Below, in pieces: positions 49,205-60,537 of a stretch of DNA of 64,000 nt (position 1 is its first letter; each line of letters starts with the position of its first letter). Source of the DNA: CADEDH01 sp039029735 (GTDB lineage: Bacteria > Actinomycetota > Acidimicrobiia > Acidimicrobiales > SZUA-35); contig JBCCFL010000005.1 in the NCBI GenBank assembly GCA_039029735.1, positions 124,001 through 188,000 of the forward strand. The letters are read 5' to 3'. The translations under genes and the position numbers were made by a program. The notes beneath the pieces are model-generated. The model saw nothing but the letters and a program-made list of their open reading frames with translations. It did no database searches and had not been told where the DNA came from.

Positions 49205-49693
49205 ATGCAGTTCCAGAAGTCCATCATCATCAACGCCGACGCCGACACCGTGTGGGGCGTCGTGGCCCACGAGTTCGATCGGGTGGGCGAGTGGTCCTCG
49301 GCCGTCCAGTCGTCGGGCATCAACGCCGAGGCTCCGGTTCCCGAGGGCGCCACGGTCGGTGGCCGGGTGTGCGCCACCGACTTCGGCGACCTGAAGGAGA
49401 CCTTCACCGCCTACGACGAGGCGAAGAAGCAGTTTACGTTCCGGGTCACCGGGATGCCGTCGTTCATCACGCTCGCCCAGAACACGGTGCGGGTGCAGCC
49501 TCGGGGCGCGGGCAGCGAGGTGAGCCTCAACATCCAGATGGAGACCAACGCCATCGGCAAGGTCATGGGCCCGATGTTCGCCATCAAGCTCAAGAACACC
49601 CTGAACACCTTCCTCGACGAGCTGAAGGACTACGTCGAGACCGGTTCGCTGTCGAGCCGCAAGACCAAGCAGCTGGCAAAGGCCGCAGCATGA
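49205..49693 (+). CDS. SRPBCC (START/Bet v1-fold) family protein
   Basis: Protein of 162 aa with a polyketide-cyclase/START-like fold: MQFQKSIIINADADTVWGVVAHEFDRVGEWSSAV at the N-terminus and a long C-terminal helix (LKNTLNTFLDELKDYVE). Such proteins hold hydrophobic ligands and occasionally catalyse reactions; no catalytic set is clear here. AAGGAG precedes ATG 49205. The stop overlaps the next gene by 4 bases (ATGA), so it works with the esterase that follows. Confidence 0.82.
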   Translation: MQFQKSIIINADADTVWGVVAHEFDRVGEWSSAVQSSGINAEAPVPEGATVGGRVCATDFGDLKETFTAYDEAKKQFTFRVTGMPSFITLAQNTVRVQPRGAGSEVSLNIQMETNAIGKVMGPMFAIKLKNTLNTFLDELKDYVETGSLSSRKTKQLAKAAA

Positions 49694-50370
49694 TTCGGCG
49701 GCGGAAGCAGCGGCTCGATCGGCCAGAGGTGCGACGCCGGGTCGACGGCACCGAGGGCGTCATCGTCGGCCTCCACGGCTACGGCGGCGACGAGCACCAG
49801 CTCGACTCGCTGCTTCCGCTCCGACTTCCCGCCACCTTCGTGTGGCCCCGAGCCCCCCACCGGGTCGATCCCGGATGGGGGTGGTGGGAACCGGAGTCCG
49901 ACGAGCTCGACGGCCTGTTGGAACTCGCGCCGGCGGCGGGCGTGGATGCGGCGGTGAAGGCTGTGGTCGGCACCATCCGCGACGCCCAGGCAAGCGAGGG
50001 GCTGGGCCCCAACCGAACGGTGCTCGTTGGCTACAGCCAGGGGGCGACGTTGGCCCTCAGTGTTGCCGCCCGCCATCCGGAGCTGATCTCAGCAGTGGCC
50101 GTCGGCGCCGGCTTCCTGTTGCCCGAAGAGATCGTGGCCCGCCGGCCCGTGCCGCTCGACGTGCTCGTGATGAACGGCTCGCTCGACCCCATCATCAGCG
50201 CCGACGACCATCACCAGACCCTCGCTCGCTTCGCCGCTGCCGGTCACCGAGTGGCCGGCCGAATCGACGGCGTGCCCCACGTGATCGACTCGTCCCAGGT
50301 CGCGGTTGTGGAGACGATGGTGGCTCAGCGCCTCGGTGTTACCGCCGTTACCTCACCTGCCGACATCTGA
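49690..50370 (+). CDS. Phospholipase/carboxylesterase family protein
   Basis: Alpha/beta hydrolase of 226 aa in the Abhydrolase_2 (carboxylesterase/lysophospholipase) group. Seen are VIVGLHGYGGDEHQ (oxyanion side), nucleophile Ser in VLVGYSQGATLALS, Asp in NGSLDPIISAD and His in GVPHVID. No signal peptide. It is translationally coupled to the SRPBCC gene and converges on clpB. The substrate is not evident; small acyl esters are typical. Confidence 0.87.
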   Translation: MIRRRKQRLDRPEVRRRVDGTEGVIVGLHGYGGDEHQLDSLLPLRLPATFVWPRAPHRVDPGWGWWEPESDELDGLLELAPAAGVDAAVKAVVGTIRDAQASEGLGPNRTVLVGYSQGATLALSVAARHPELISAVAVGAGFLLPEEIVARRPVPLDVLVMNGSLDPIISADDHHQTLARFAAAGHRVAGRIDGVPHVIDSSQVAVVETMVAQRLGVTAVTSPADI

Positions 50371-50409
50371 CCACGTAGGGCCCGGGCCGGCCCCTGATCA
50401 CGCCGTCGC

Positions 50410-52959
<2,550 letters not shown>

Positions 52960-52969
52960 GATGGAGATC

Positions 52970-52998
52970 ATTCTACGTCAATACCCAAGACTTGACAA
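52970..52998 (-). promoter_or_regulatory. Probable sigma70-type promoter of clpB
   Basis: On the minus strand, -35 TTGTCA (52998-52993) and -10 TAGAAT (52975-52970) are separated by 17 bases. The start would fall near 52963, almost at ATG 52959, and no ribosome-binding sequence lies between. Confidence 0.6.
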
Positions 52999-53011
52999 TA
53001 CCCGTATCAAG
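52991..53011 (-). promoter_or_regulatory. HAIR element (HspR operator) before clpB
   Basis: CTTGACA at 52991-52997 and TATCAAG at 53005-53011, separated by 7 bases, match the HspR-associated inverted repeat layout CTTGAGT-N7-ACTCAAG with the outer five bases of each half exact. It overlaps the clpB -35 box, so HspR binding would repress clpB until heat stress. HspR is not encoded in the window. Confidence 0.75.
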
Positions 53012-53112
53012 TTTTGTGAGTGCGCTCGAAGGGGTCGGTCCCGGATGAGGAGTGGACCCCCATGGGCCGCGCCGTGGGCCAGACTGTGGGGCGTGCGAGA
53101 GGTTGATGAGCG

Positions 53113-53973
53113 ATGAAGCTCGGATCCCTGGTTGGCGTCGGCCGCACGGCCGACGTGTACGCCTACGGCGACGACAGCGTGGTGAAGGTGCTCCGCGCCG
53201 ACATCCCGCGCCACTGGGCCGCCCTCGAGGCGCAGTTCACCGCCGCCGTCCACGCCCGCGGGCTCCCCACTCCGGAGGTGCGAGATCTCACCGAGATCGA
53301 TGGCCGCCCGGCCGTCGTGTTCGAGCGGATCGATGGTCCGTCGATGTGGAACGAGATGGCCCAGTCGGATGCGTCAGCGGCTGCCCTGGCCAAGGTGCTC
53401 GGCCGCATGCACGCCGAACTGCAGGCGGAGCTGGCCCCCGCCGAGTTGCCAGCACTGGCCGAACGGGTGGCGGAGAAGACGAGCGTGGCCGGTGCCCTGA
53501 ACAGCGCCGAGCGCACCGAAGCGGGTGCGATCGCCCGACGGCTCGAAACGGCCCCGGCGCTGTGCCATGGCGACCTCCATCCCGGCAACGTGCTGATGAG
53601 CAGCCGCGGTCCGATCATGATCGACTGGTACGACGCCGCCGCCGGGCCGTGGATCGCCGACGTGGTCCGAACCTCGCTTCTCGTGCGCCCGCTCCTGAGC
53701 AACGACAATCCCCACCACCTGCCCGGTGCGAGCCAGGAGCAGCTGGCCGTGGTGCACCGGCACTACCTGGAGCAGGTACTCACCGGGCATCGCGTCCACC
53801 CCGATCTCGTGCGGGCGTGGGAGGCCGTGCTGGCGGCCGGTCGGCTGGCCGAGAAGGCGGAGCCCGACGACGCGCCGCTCATCGCACTCTGGCGCAACCG
53901 TGACGAGCCTGACGCCAGTCCGCTGCTGCGCGACCTGCGCTCACTCGCCGTTCTGCAGCACGCTGCGGAGTGA
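53113..53973 (+). CDS. Aminoglycoside phosphotransferase-family kinase
   Basis: Kinase-fold protein of 286 aa. The Brenner-type catalytic loop ALCHGDLHPGNVLM and the metal-binding IMIDWYDAAAGPWIADVVR are intact. Lysine of the N-lobe is in DSVVKVLRA. The family phosphorylates small hydroxylated molecules as often as antibiotics. It is the first gene of the sugar-alcohol locus and its 3' end overlaps the convergent phosphatase gene by 33 bases, so a sugar or polyol substrate is plausible but unproven. An antibiotic-resistance role is not supported by context. Confidence 0.82.
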   Translation: MKLGSLVGVGRTADVYAYGDDSVVKVLRADIPRHWAALEAQFTAAVHARGLPTPEVRDLTEIDGRPAVVFERIDGPSMWNEMAQSDASAAALAKVLGRMHAELQAELAPAELPALAERVAEKTSVAGALNSAERTEAGAIARRLETAPALCHGDLHPGNVLMSSRGPIMIDWYDAAAGPWIADVVRTSLLVRPLLSNDNPHHLPGASQEQLAVVHRHYLEQVLTGHRVHPDLVRAWEAVLAAGRLAEKAEPDDAPLIALWRNRDEPDASPLLRDLRSLAVLQHAAE

Positions 53974-54732
53974 CGGCGCGATCCCAGCGGCCGACGCCAC
54001 CACCCACCGGGCGCGGTCCTCGGGCCGTTCCACCACGGCACCGGCCTCGGCCGCGATCAAGAGCCCAGCCGCGTAGTCATACGGCTTGAGATCGCGCTCG
54101 TAGTAGGCATCGAGGCGACCGCAGGCCACCCAGCAGAGGTTGAGAGCTGCTGATCCCATGCAACGGACGTCGCGGGTGAGCGGCAGGAGCCGCGCGATCG
54201 TCTTCGCCTGCTCGGCCCGCAGCGCAGCGTCGTAGCTGAAGCCGGTGGCCACAAGGCTCAGCCCGAGATCGTCGGCGGTGCTGGCGGCAACCGCCTTATT
54301 GTTGCGGTAGGCGCCGTGACCCGCCGCGGCGGCGAAGGTCTCCTCACGCACGATGTCGGCCACGGCGCCGGCCACCACCCGGCCGTGCACGGTGGCGGCG
54401 ATGCTCACGGCGATCACGGGCAGGTCGTAGACGAAGTTGACGGTGCCGTCGATCGGATCGACCACCCAACCGATCCCGCTCGATCCGTCGACGTCGGCCA
54501 GTTCCTCGCCGACGATGCTCGACCCCGGAAAGGCCGACGTGAGCTCGGAGCGGATGAACGACTCCACCGCAACATCGGTCTCGGTCACCACATCGGTGAC
54601 TGACGACTTCGTGCCCGACGCCACGGCCGCGCCGAGGGCGGCACGGACGATTGCGGCCGCCCGCGTGGCCACGTCGGCCGCAGTTCGCTGCAATTCGGAG
54701 GCGTCGGGGAGTCGAGGGTCGGGTTCGCTCAC
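53941..54732 (-). CDS. Inositol monophosphatase family protein
   Basis: Li-sensitive Mg-dependent phosphatase fold, 263 aa. Metal-binding motifs are present: GEE in SSIVGEELAD, VVDPIDGTVNFVYDLP, and the C-terminal LKPYDYAAGLLIAAEAGAVV. It starts with GTG 54732, overlapping the DeoR-type gene stop (GTGA). As last gene of the operon with a DeoR regulator and a polyol dehydrogenase, it probably removes phosphate from a sugar- or polyol-phosphate. General members also act on inositol phosphates and PAP. Confidence 0.9.
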   Translation of the reverse strand: MSEPDPRLPDASELQRTAADVATRAAAIVRAALGAAVASGTKSSVTDVVTETDVAVESFIRSELTSAFPGSSIVGEELADVDGSSGIGWVVDPIDGTVNFVYDLPVIAVSIAATVHGRVVAGAVADIVREETFAAAAGHGAYRNNKAVAASTADDLGLSLVATGFSYDAALRAEQAKTIARLLPLTRDVRCMGSAALNLCWVACGRLDAYYERDLKPYDYAAGLLIAAEAGAVVERPEDRARWVVASAAGIAPSLRSVLQNGE

Positions 54733-55526
54733 GCGAGCCTGACCGTAGTTCCTCCCGCCTCCAGCGAGGCAACAATCGACTGCGACACCTCGTGGTTGGT
54801 GATGACCACATCGATCTCGCCCCACCGGGCGAAGCGAATGAAGTGGTCATGCCCGAACTTCGAATGGTCGACCAGCACCACCACGCGGCGGGCCGCCGCG
54901 ATCATGGCTCGCTTGAGCGCCGCCTCGTGCTGGTAAGGCGTGGTGAGGCCGGCCTCGGCCGATGCGCCGTCGCTCGAGATGAACAACGTGTCGACGTGGA
55001 GATTCTGCACTTGCTCCACGGTGTGGGCATCCACCATCGCCATCGTGTTCTTCCGCATCCGGCCGCCCAGCATCACCACATCGGTGTGGTCGTGGCCGCT
55101 CAGGGCCTGAGCGGTGGGCAATGAGTTGGTCACGATGCGCAGCATCGAGCTCCTCGGCACCACCTCGGCGAACCGGGTGAGCGTGCTCCCCGAGTCGATG
55201 ATGATCGACCCCTCGCTCGGCAGCTCGTCGATCGCCACGTCGGCGAGCCGACGTTTCTCCTCGTCGTGGTGGTCGTTGCGAATCGACAGCAGCGGCTCGA
55301 ACGAACCGGTCTCCCACGGCACCGCACCGCCGTGCACGCGGCGCAGCAGCCGCCGCCGCTGCAGGTCCGAGAGGTCGCGGCGAATCGTCTCGGGCGTGAC
55401 GCTGAACCGCGCCGACAGCTCCGCGACCTCCACCCGCCCACGGGCGAGCGTGTAGGCCACGATCTCCTGTTGACGCTCGGGCTGGAACAGCGTCGGCCCG
55501 GATTGATCAATGGCCCCGTCGCTCAT
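54729..55526 (-). CDS. DeoR family transcriptional regulator
   Basis: Protein of 265 aa with an N-terminal DeoR winged HTH (RQQEIVAYTLARGRVEVAELSARFSVTPETIRRDLSDLQRRRLLRRVHGGA) and a C-terminal sugar-phosphate sensor domain (SIIIDSGSTLTRFAEVV, HVDTLFISSDGASAEAG, VVVLVDHSKFGHDHF). GGAGGG precedes ATG 55526. It sits between the mannitol-type dehydrogenase gene (11 bases upstream) and the phosphatase gene it overlaps. Most likely a repressor of the divergent polyol uptake and catabolism genes, released by a phosphorylated intermediate. Confidence 0.93.
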   Translation of the reverse strand: MSDGAIDQSGPTLFQPERQQEIVAYTLARGRVEVAELSARFSVTPETIRRDLSDLQRRRLLRRVHGGAVPWETGSFEPLLSIRNDHHDEEKRRLADVAIDELPSEGSIIIDSGSTLTRFAEVVPRSSMLRIVTNSLPTAQALSGHDHTDVVMLGGRMRKNTMAMVDAHTVEQVQNLHVDTLFISSDGASAEAGLTTPYQHEAALKRAMIAAARRVVVLVDHSKFGHDHFIRFARWGEIDVVITNHEVSQSIVASLEAGGTTVRLA

Positions 55527-55537
55527 CACCCTCCGTT

Positions 55538-57037
55538 CTAGCCGGTCGGACCTCGACCACCTAGGGTCGCGGCAACGGCGGCGTGAACGCCAACGGTCTG
55601 CAGGTCGATCAGCGCACGCTCGAAAGAACCGACAAAGGTCGGGTCGACCGCGAGGTCGGCATCGAACACCTCGGAGAAGGCGAGGAAGGCACGCGGCTCG
55701 TGGCGGGCCTTCATGGCGTATTCGATGGCCTGGTCGAGCAGCGGGTCGGAGGCATGGACCACGGCCCGGCCGCTCTCGGTGGTGCCGGCGAGGTAGTGGC
55801 ACCAGCCGGCCAGCGCCAAGGCGCCGAGGTCGGGGCTCTTGCCGACCGCTCGCTGGGCCCGGATCGTCGGCAGCAGGAACTTGGGGAACTTGGCCGAGCC
55901 GTCGAGGCACAGGCGAGCGATCTGATCGCCGATCTGAGGGTTGGCGAAGCGCTCCACCAGCGACCGCCTGTAGGCACCCAGATCGATGCCGGGCGCAGGC
56001 GGCAGCACGGTGGCAGCGTCGTCGAGGAACGCCTCCACGTAGCGATTGATGCTGGGATCGGCCATGGCGTCATGCACGAACTCGATGTCGAGAAGAGCCG
56101 AGAGGTAGGCCAGGCCGGAGTGGCTGGCGTTGAGCAGCCGCAGCTTGAGGGCTTCGTAGGGCTCGACGTCCGGGGTGAGGATCACGCCGAGGTCGGCCAG
56201 CGGGGGCGCATCGGCGGCGAAGTGCTCCTCGATCACCCACTGGCGGAACGGCTCGGTGACCACTGGCCACCGGTCGGACACGCCGCAGGTGTCGGCCAGC
56301 CACTGACGATCGGAGTCGGTGGTCACCGGCGTGATCCGGTCGACCATCGAGTTGGGAAAGGTGACGTTGTCTTCGATCCACCGAACCAGCGCACCATCTA
56401 TCGTTGCGGCCTCGCCGAGGGTGGCCGTACGGGCTGCGAGCCCATTCGACATGATGTTGTCACAACTCACGATCGTGACCGGTCCGAGCCCGGCCCTGCG
56501 CCGCGCGTCGAGGCCACCCGCAATGATGGAGAATGCCGACCCGGGGCCCGTGGGCGCCGCGGTCGGATCGTAGGCGCCGGACACGTCGTCGATCGGGTAG
56601 CCCCCCTCGGTGACGGTGAGCGACACCACCTGGGTGGCGCGGTCTGCGATGCGGGCCACGAGGGGTGCGGCGTCCGCGGCCACGTGGAGGTAGTCGACCA
56701 TGGCACCGATCACCGAGACCTCGGAACCGCTCGCACTACGGGTGATCAGGGAATAGAGGTGGTCCTGGGCGTCGAGGGCCGCCGCCATCGCCACATCGCT
56801 CGCCAGCACGCCGCTGCCCAGGATGGCCCAGTCGGTGTGGCCCTGGCGGGCCAACTCGTCCACGTAGGTGGCGAGGTGCGCCCGGTGGAAGCCGCCCACC
56901 CCGATGTGCACGATCGAAGGCCGCAACCCACCCCTGTCGTAGGTCGGTACGTCGACCTGGGCCCCGTGGTGGGTCAGCGTTGTCTCGTTGAGGGGAAGGA
57001 CGTCCGGGCTCGGCACAGCGACACTGTATACCAACAT
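55538..57037 (-). CDS. Mannitol-2-dehydrogenase-type polyol dehydrogenase
   Basis: NAD-dependent long-chain polyol dehydrogenase/reductase of about 499 aa. Seen are the N-terminal IVHIGVGGFHRAHLATYVDEL (nucleotide-binding region), SLTVTEGGYPIDD, SCDNIMSNG, and KLRLLNASHSGLAYLS with the catalytic Lys region, then KFPKFLLPTI. Family members oxidise mannitol, sorbitol or arabitol to ketoses, so fructose is a likely product. ATG 57037 is used, though GTG 57016 gives a start nearer the conserved domain. Divergent from the ABC importer. Confidence 0.92.
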   Translation of the reverse strand: MLVYSVAVPSPDVLPLNETTLTHHGAQVDVPTYDRGGLRPSIVHIGVGGFHRAHLATYVDELARQGHTDWAILGSGVLASDVAMAAALDAQDHLYSLITRSASGSEVSVIGAMVDYLHVAADAAPLVARIADRATQVVSLTVTEGGYPIDDVSGAYDPTAAPTGPGSAFSIIAGGLDARRRAGLGPVTIVSCDNIMSNGLAARTATLGEAATIDGALVRWIEDNVTFPNSMVDRITPVTTDSDRQWLADTCGVSDRWPVVTEPFRQWVIEEHFAADAPPLADLGVILTPDVEPYEALKLRLLNASHSGLAYLSALLDIEFVHDAMADPSINRYVEAFLDDAATVLPPAPGIDLGAYRRSLVERFANPQIGDQIARLCLDGSAKFPKFLLPTIRAQRAVGKSPDLGALALAGWCHYLAGTTESGRAVVHASDPLLDQAIEYAMKARHEPRAFLAFSEVFDADLAVDPTFVGSFERALIDLQTVGVHAAVAATLGGRGPTG

Positions 57038-57117
57038 AAACACAGGTGCGATCGGGTCATACGGGCACATACAGGGGGCATCTAGGTTGCATTCGGACAC
57101 AAACGGAACTAAACACA
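57037..57117. promoter_or_regulatory. Candidate DeoR sites in the polyol locus promoter region
   Basis: TAAACACA occurs at 57037-57044 and at 57110-57117, with related ACACAAACG near 57097, within the AT-richer divergent region between the dehydrogenase and binding-protein genes. Repeated short A/T-rich boxes are usual for DeoR regulators. One copy overlaps the proposed dehydrogenase ATG. Confidence 0.35.
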
Positions 57118-57196
57118 TCTCTCGGATAACCCCGGGGGTGCATTGCGCACGCCTGGACACCCAACCATCAAGCAAGCAGACCCTCAGGGGGAGGAC

Positions 57197-58672
57197 ATGC
57201 CCAAAACGTCAACTACGACAAAGAAGCCGTGGCTGGCCATTCTCGGCCTTCTCGCGGCGTTCGCGCTGGTAGCCGCGGCCTGCGGCGACAGCGACGACGA
57301 AGAGACCACTGACGACGAGAGCAGTGAGTCGGCAAGCGCAAGCGAAACGGCTGACGACAGCGACTCCGGCGAAGAAGAAGCCATGGAGGACGAGGACGAG
57401 GGCGAGGCCATGGAGGCCGATCGCTCGATCAACGTCGCCATCGTGGGCAACCCCACGCTGGATGACATCGCCAGCCTCACGCCGGAGCTGTTCACAGCTG
57501 AGACCGGCATCGAGGTGAACTACACCGTGCTCGACGAGCAGACCCTGCGTGAGGTCACCACCCGTGACGTCGGCGCCGGCGGTGACCAGTTCGACGTCGT
57601 GCAGATCGGTATGTACGAGACGCCGCAGTTCGGCGCCAACGGCTGGCTGGTCGGCCTGAACGACCTCGCTGCCAACGACCCGGACTACAACATCGACGAC
57701 CTGATCCCCGCCGTGCGTGGTGGTCTGTCGGTCGATGGTGAGCTCTACGCCTCGCCGTTCTACGCCGAGTCGTCGTTCCTCATGTACCGCGCTGACGTGC
57801 TCGAAGAGGCCGGCCTCGAGATGCCTGCCGCTCCCACGTGGGACCAGGTGGCCGAGATCGCTCGCGCCGTCGACTCCGACGAGATGGCCGGCATCTGCCT
57901 CCGTGGCAAGCCCGGCTGGGGCGACTTGGGTGCCTCGTTCACCACCGTGCTCAACACCTTCGGTGGCACCTGGTGGGCGGCCAACGACGATGGCTCCATC
58001 GGCGCCGCTCAGGTCGACAAGCCCGAGTTTGCTGAGGCCTTCAACTTCTACGTTGACCTCATCAACGACGCTGGCCAGGACGACGCTGCCAACTCCAGCT
58101 TCAACGAGTGCCTCAGCCTCTACCAGAACGGTGAGGTTGCGATGTGGTACGACGCCACCGTGGCCGCCGGCATCCTCGAAGCCGACGACAGCCCCGTCCA
58201 GGGTCTGAACGACTTCGCGCTGGCTCCGACCAACGTCACCGACGCCTCCGGCTGGCTGTGGGCCTGGACCCTCGCCATCCCGGTGAGCACCAGTGACCAG
58301 GACGCTGCCTGGGAGTTCGTCAGCTGGGCCACCAGCCAGGCGTACATCGAAGCTGCCGGTGAGAACCTCCCCGGTGGCTGGGCCGCCGTGCCGCCTGGCA
58401 CCCGCCAGTCGACGTACGACAACCCGAACTACCAGGAGGCTGCCGCCTCGTTCGCCCAGAAGACCCTCGACGCCATGCAGGCCGCTCCGATCGACAACCC
58501 CGGCACCGAGCCGCGGCCCGGTCTCCCCGGCGTGCAGTACGTGGGCGTTCCTGAGTTCCAGGACATGGGCACCCGTTGCACCCAGGAGCTGTCGGCGGCC
58601 ATCGCCGGCTCGCAGTCTGTCGAAGATGCGATCTCGGCTTGCCAGTCGATCGCCTCGGAGTTCAGCAGCTAG
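57197..58672 (+). CDS. Sugar/polyol ABC transporter substrate-binding lipoprotein
   Basis: Extracellular solute-binding protein of 491 aa. A lipoprotein signal peptide ends at Cys in FALVAAACGDSD, and then follows a roughly 50-residue acidic Ser/Glu/Asp linker that probably spans the cell wall region. The binding domain has TPELFTAETGIEVNY, VGAGGDQFDVVQIGMYETPQFG and GEVAMWYDATVAAG, typical of the polyol/sorbitol-binding group (SmoE-like). GGGGGAGG precedes ATG 57197. It heads the four-gene importer unit. Confidence 0.9.
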   Translation: MPKTSTTTKKPWLAILGLLAAFALVAAACGDSDDEETTDDESSESASASETADDSDSGEEEAMEDEDEGEAMEADRSINVAIVGNPTLDDIASLTPELFTAETGIEVNYTVLDEQTLREVTTRDVGAGGDQFDVVQIGMYETPQFGANGWLVGLNDLAANDPDYNIDDLIPAVRGGLSVDGELYASPFYAESSFLMYRADVLEEAGLEMPAAPTWDQVAEIARAVDSDEMAGICLRGKPGWGDLGASFTTVLNTFGGTWWAANDDGSIGAAQVDKPEFAEAFNFYVDLINDAGQDDAANSSFNECLSLYQNGEVAMWYDATVAAGILEADDSPVQGLNDFALAPTNVTDASGWLWAWTLAIPVSTSDQDAAWEFVSWATSQAYIEAAGENLPGGWAAVPPGTRQSTYDNPNYQEAAASFAQKTLDAMQAAPIDNPGTEPRPGLPGVQYVGVPEFQDMGTRCTQELSAAIAGSQSVEDAISACQSIASEFSS

Positions 58673-58726
58673 CTCCTAGCTGGTACCAGCAGTACGTTCA
58701 GAGTTGTGTGAGGAAGGGGGACATCG

Positions 58727-59644
58727 ATGACAGCTATCGATACCGACAAGGCCCAGGCGCTCGCTCGCTATCAGCGACGAGAGGCATGGCGGCGTCGGAT
58801 CCCCCTCCTCCCAGCTCTGCTCTTCACCATTGTCGTCACGCAGGTTCCGTTCGCATTCAGCCTCTGGTTCAGCCTGACCGAATGGACGATCGTCCCTCCT
58901 TCCCCACGGACGTTCGTTGGTGTCGACAATTACGTCGACCTCGCATCGAACGAGTTCTTTCGCGAGGCGGCGTGGACAACAGTGGTCATGACGGTGTCGT
59001 CGGTGTTGCTCTCCCTTCTCCTCGGCACCGTCTTGGCCCTGTTGTTGGATCGTGAGTTCTTCGGGCGTGGGGTGGCCCGAACCCTTCTGATCACTCCGTT
59101 CCTGATCATGCCGGTGGTGGCCGGTCTGGTCTGGAAGACGCAGATGTTCAACTCGTCGTTCGGCGTGTTGAACTGGCTCCTCGTCAACGGCGGGTTCGAG
59201 CGCGTCGAGTTCGTGAGTCGCTTTCCGGGTATCTCCATCATCGTCGTGCTGGTCTGGCAGTGGACCCCGTTCATGATGTTGATCATCCTCGCTGGCCTCC
59301 AAGGCCAGGATCAGTCCGTTCTGGAGGCCGCCCGCGTGGACGGCGCCTCGAACTGGGCGATCTTCTCCCAGATCACCCTCCCGCAGCTCCGGCCCTACCT
59401 CGAGCTCGGCACCCTCCTCGGCTCGATCTATCTCATCCAGGTCTTCGACCACGTCGTGGTCATCACCGGCGGCGGGCCGGGCTCCACCAACATCCCGTAC
59501 TTCGTGTTCCAACGCTCGATCGGCGGTGGCTGGCGCTTCGGCCAGGCCTCGGCGTTCAGCATCGTGGTGGTGGTGGCCTCCATCATCATCGCCACCCTCG
59601 GGATCCGCCTCCTCTCGAACCTCCTGGAAGGGGAGACGCCATGA
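58727..59644 (+). CDS. Polyol ABC transporter permease (SmoF/MalF-like)
   Basis: Inner membrane permease of 305 aa with six helices. The cytoplasmic EAA loop reads LEAARVDGASNWAIFSQITLPQLRP, contacting the ATPase. The N-terminal region has ALLFTIVVTQVPFAFSLWFSL. GGGGGAC lies before ATG 58727. Its stop overlaps the second permease start (ATGA at 59641-59644), so both are made in equal amounts. Confidence 0.92.
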   Translation: MTAIDTDKAQALARYQRREAWRRRIPLLPALLFTIVVTQVPFAFSLWFSLTEWTIVPPSPRTFVGVDNYVDLASNEFFREAAWTTVVMTVSSVLLSLLLGTVLALLLDREFFGRGVARTLLITPFLIMPVVAGLVWKTQMFNSSFGVLNWLLVNGGFERVEFVSRFPGISIIVVLVWQWTPFMMLIILAGLQGQDQSVLEAARVDGASNWAIFSQITLPQLRPYLELGTLLGSIYLIQVFDHVVVITGGGPGSTNIPYFVFQRSIGGGWRFGQASAFSIVVVVASIIIATLGIRLLSNLLEGETP

Positions 59645-60486
59645 GCAGCCAGCGGATCGGCGAGAGCAAGTGGAAGAACGCCGTGCTCGGGATCCTCGCC
59701 TGGGTGGTGTCGCTCCTCGTGTTCTTCCCGGTGTTCTGGATGGTGCTCAACGGCTTCAAAACCGAGCTCGACGCCAACACCGACCCCAAGCTCCTCTTCG
59801 AGCCCACGTTCGAGCAGTACCGCACGGTGACCACCCAGACCGAGGGTCTCCTCGGCTTCCAGGAGGCGTTCACCAACTCGTTCATCGCCGTGATCACCTC
59901 GACAGTGCTGGTGATGCTGCTGGCCATCCCCGCCGCCTACTCGCTGTCGATCCGCCCCATCGCTGCCTGGCGCGACGTGCTCTTCTTCTTCATCTCCACC
60001 AAGTTCCTGCCGATCGTGGCGGCCATCCTCCCACTGTGGATCATCGCCCGCGACCTGGATCTGCTGAACACCCGCCTGGTGCTGATCATCCTCTACACGG
60101 CGATGAACCTGCCGTTGGCGGTGTGGATGCTCCGATCGTTCTTCAACGAGGTTCCCCGCGAACTCGTCGAGGCCGCCCAGATCGACGGTTCCAGCATCTG
60201 GGGCCAGATCACGTCGGTCATCCTCCCGATCGTGGCGCCCGGCATCGCCGCCACCGCACTGTTGTGCGTGATCTTCGCCTGGAACGAGTTCTTCCTCGCC
60301 GTGCAGCTGAATCCCGTCGACGGCTCCACGGTGCCGATCTGGGTGTCGTCGAACGTGAGTACCCGAGGCAACTTCCTCGCCAAGCTCTCGGCGGCATCGA
60401 CGCTGGCCACCCTCCCCGTGGTGATCGCCGGCTGGGTCGCCCAGAAGCGGATGATCCGCGGCCTCGCAATGGGGGCCATCAAGTGA
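59641..60486 (+). CDS. Polyol ABC transporter permease (SmoG/MalG-like)
   Basis: Second permease subunit, 281 aa. Six helices and an EAA loop LVEAAQIDGSSIWGQITSVILPIVAPG are seen, with a final segment LPVVIAGWVAQKRMIRGLAMGAIK typical of MalG-type proteins. ATG 59641 overlaps the preceding permease stop. Forms the channel heterodimer with the 58727 product. Confidence 0.92.
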   Translation: MSSQRIGESKWKNAVLGILAWVVSLLVFFPVFWMVLNGFKTELDANTDPKLLFEPTFEQYRTVTTQTEGLLGFQEAFTNSFIAVITSTVLVMLLAIPAAYSLSIRPIAAWRDVLFFFISTKFLPIVAAILPLWIIARDLDLLNTRLVLIILYTAMNLPLAVWMLRSFFNEVPRELVEAAQIDGSSIWGQITSVILPIVAPGIAATALLCVIFAWNEFFLAVQLNPVDGSTVPIWVSSNVSTRGNFLAKLSAASTLATLPVVIAGWVAQKRMIRGLAMGAIK

Positions 60487-60537
60487 GCGGCTCGATGAGC
60501 TGCACCGACAGCGATCGCACGGACAGGAGCAGGGCCC

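Noticed and set aside
50377..50395. GC-only palindrome between the esterase and clpB stops as a two-way terminator
   Set aside because: Stem pairing is imperfect and lacks a proper loop; GC-rich palindromes are expected by chance here.
53113..53973. Antibiotic resistance gene
   Set aside because: The APH fold alone does not show resistance; the context is polyol metabolism with no mobile element.
55583..57085. 500-codon plus-strand frame opposite the polyol dehydrogenase
   Set aside because: Antisense shadow; composition follows the reverse of the real gene.
58679..58690. GCTGGTACCAGC, a perfect 12-bp palindrome after the binding-protein gene
   Set aside because: Lies within the importer operon just after the stop, with no loop for a hairpin and no second copy seen. 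Too little to call an operator.
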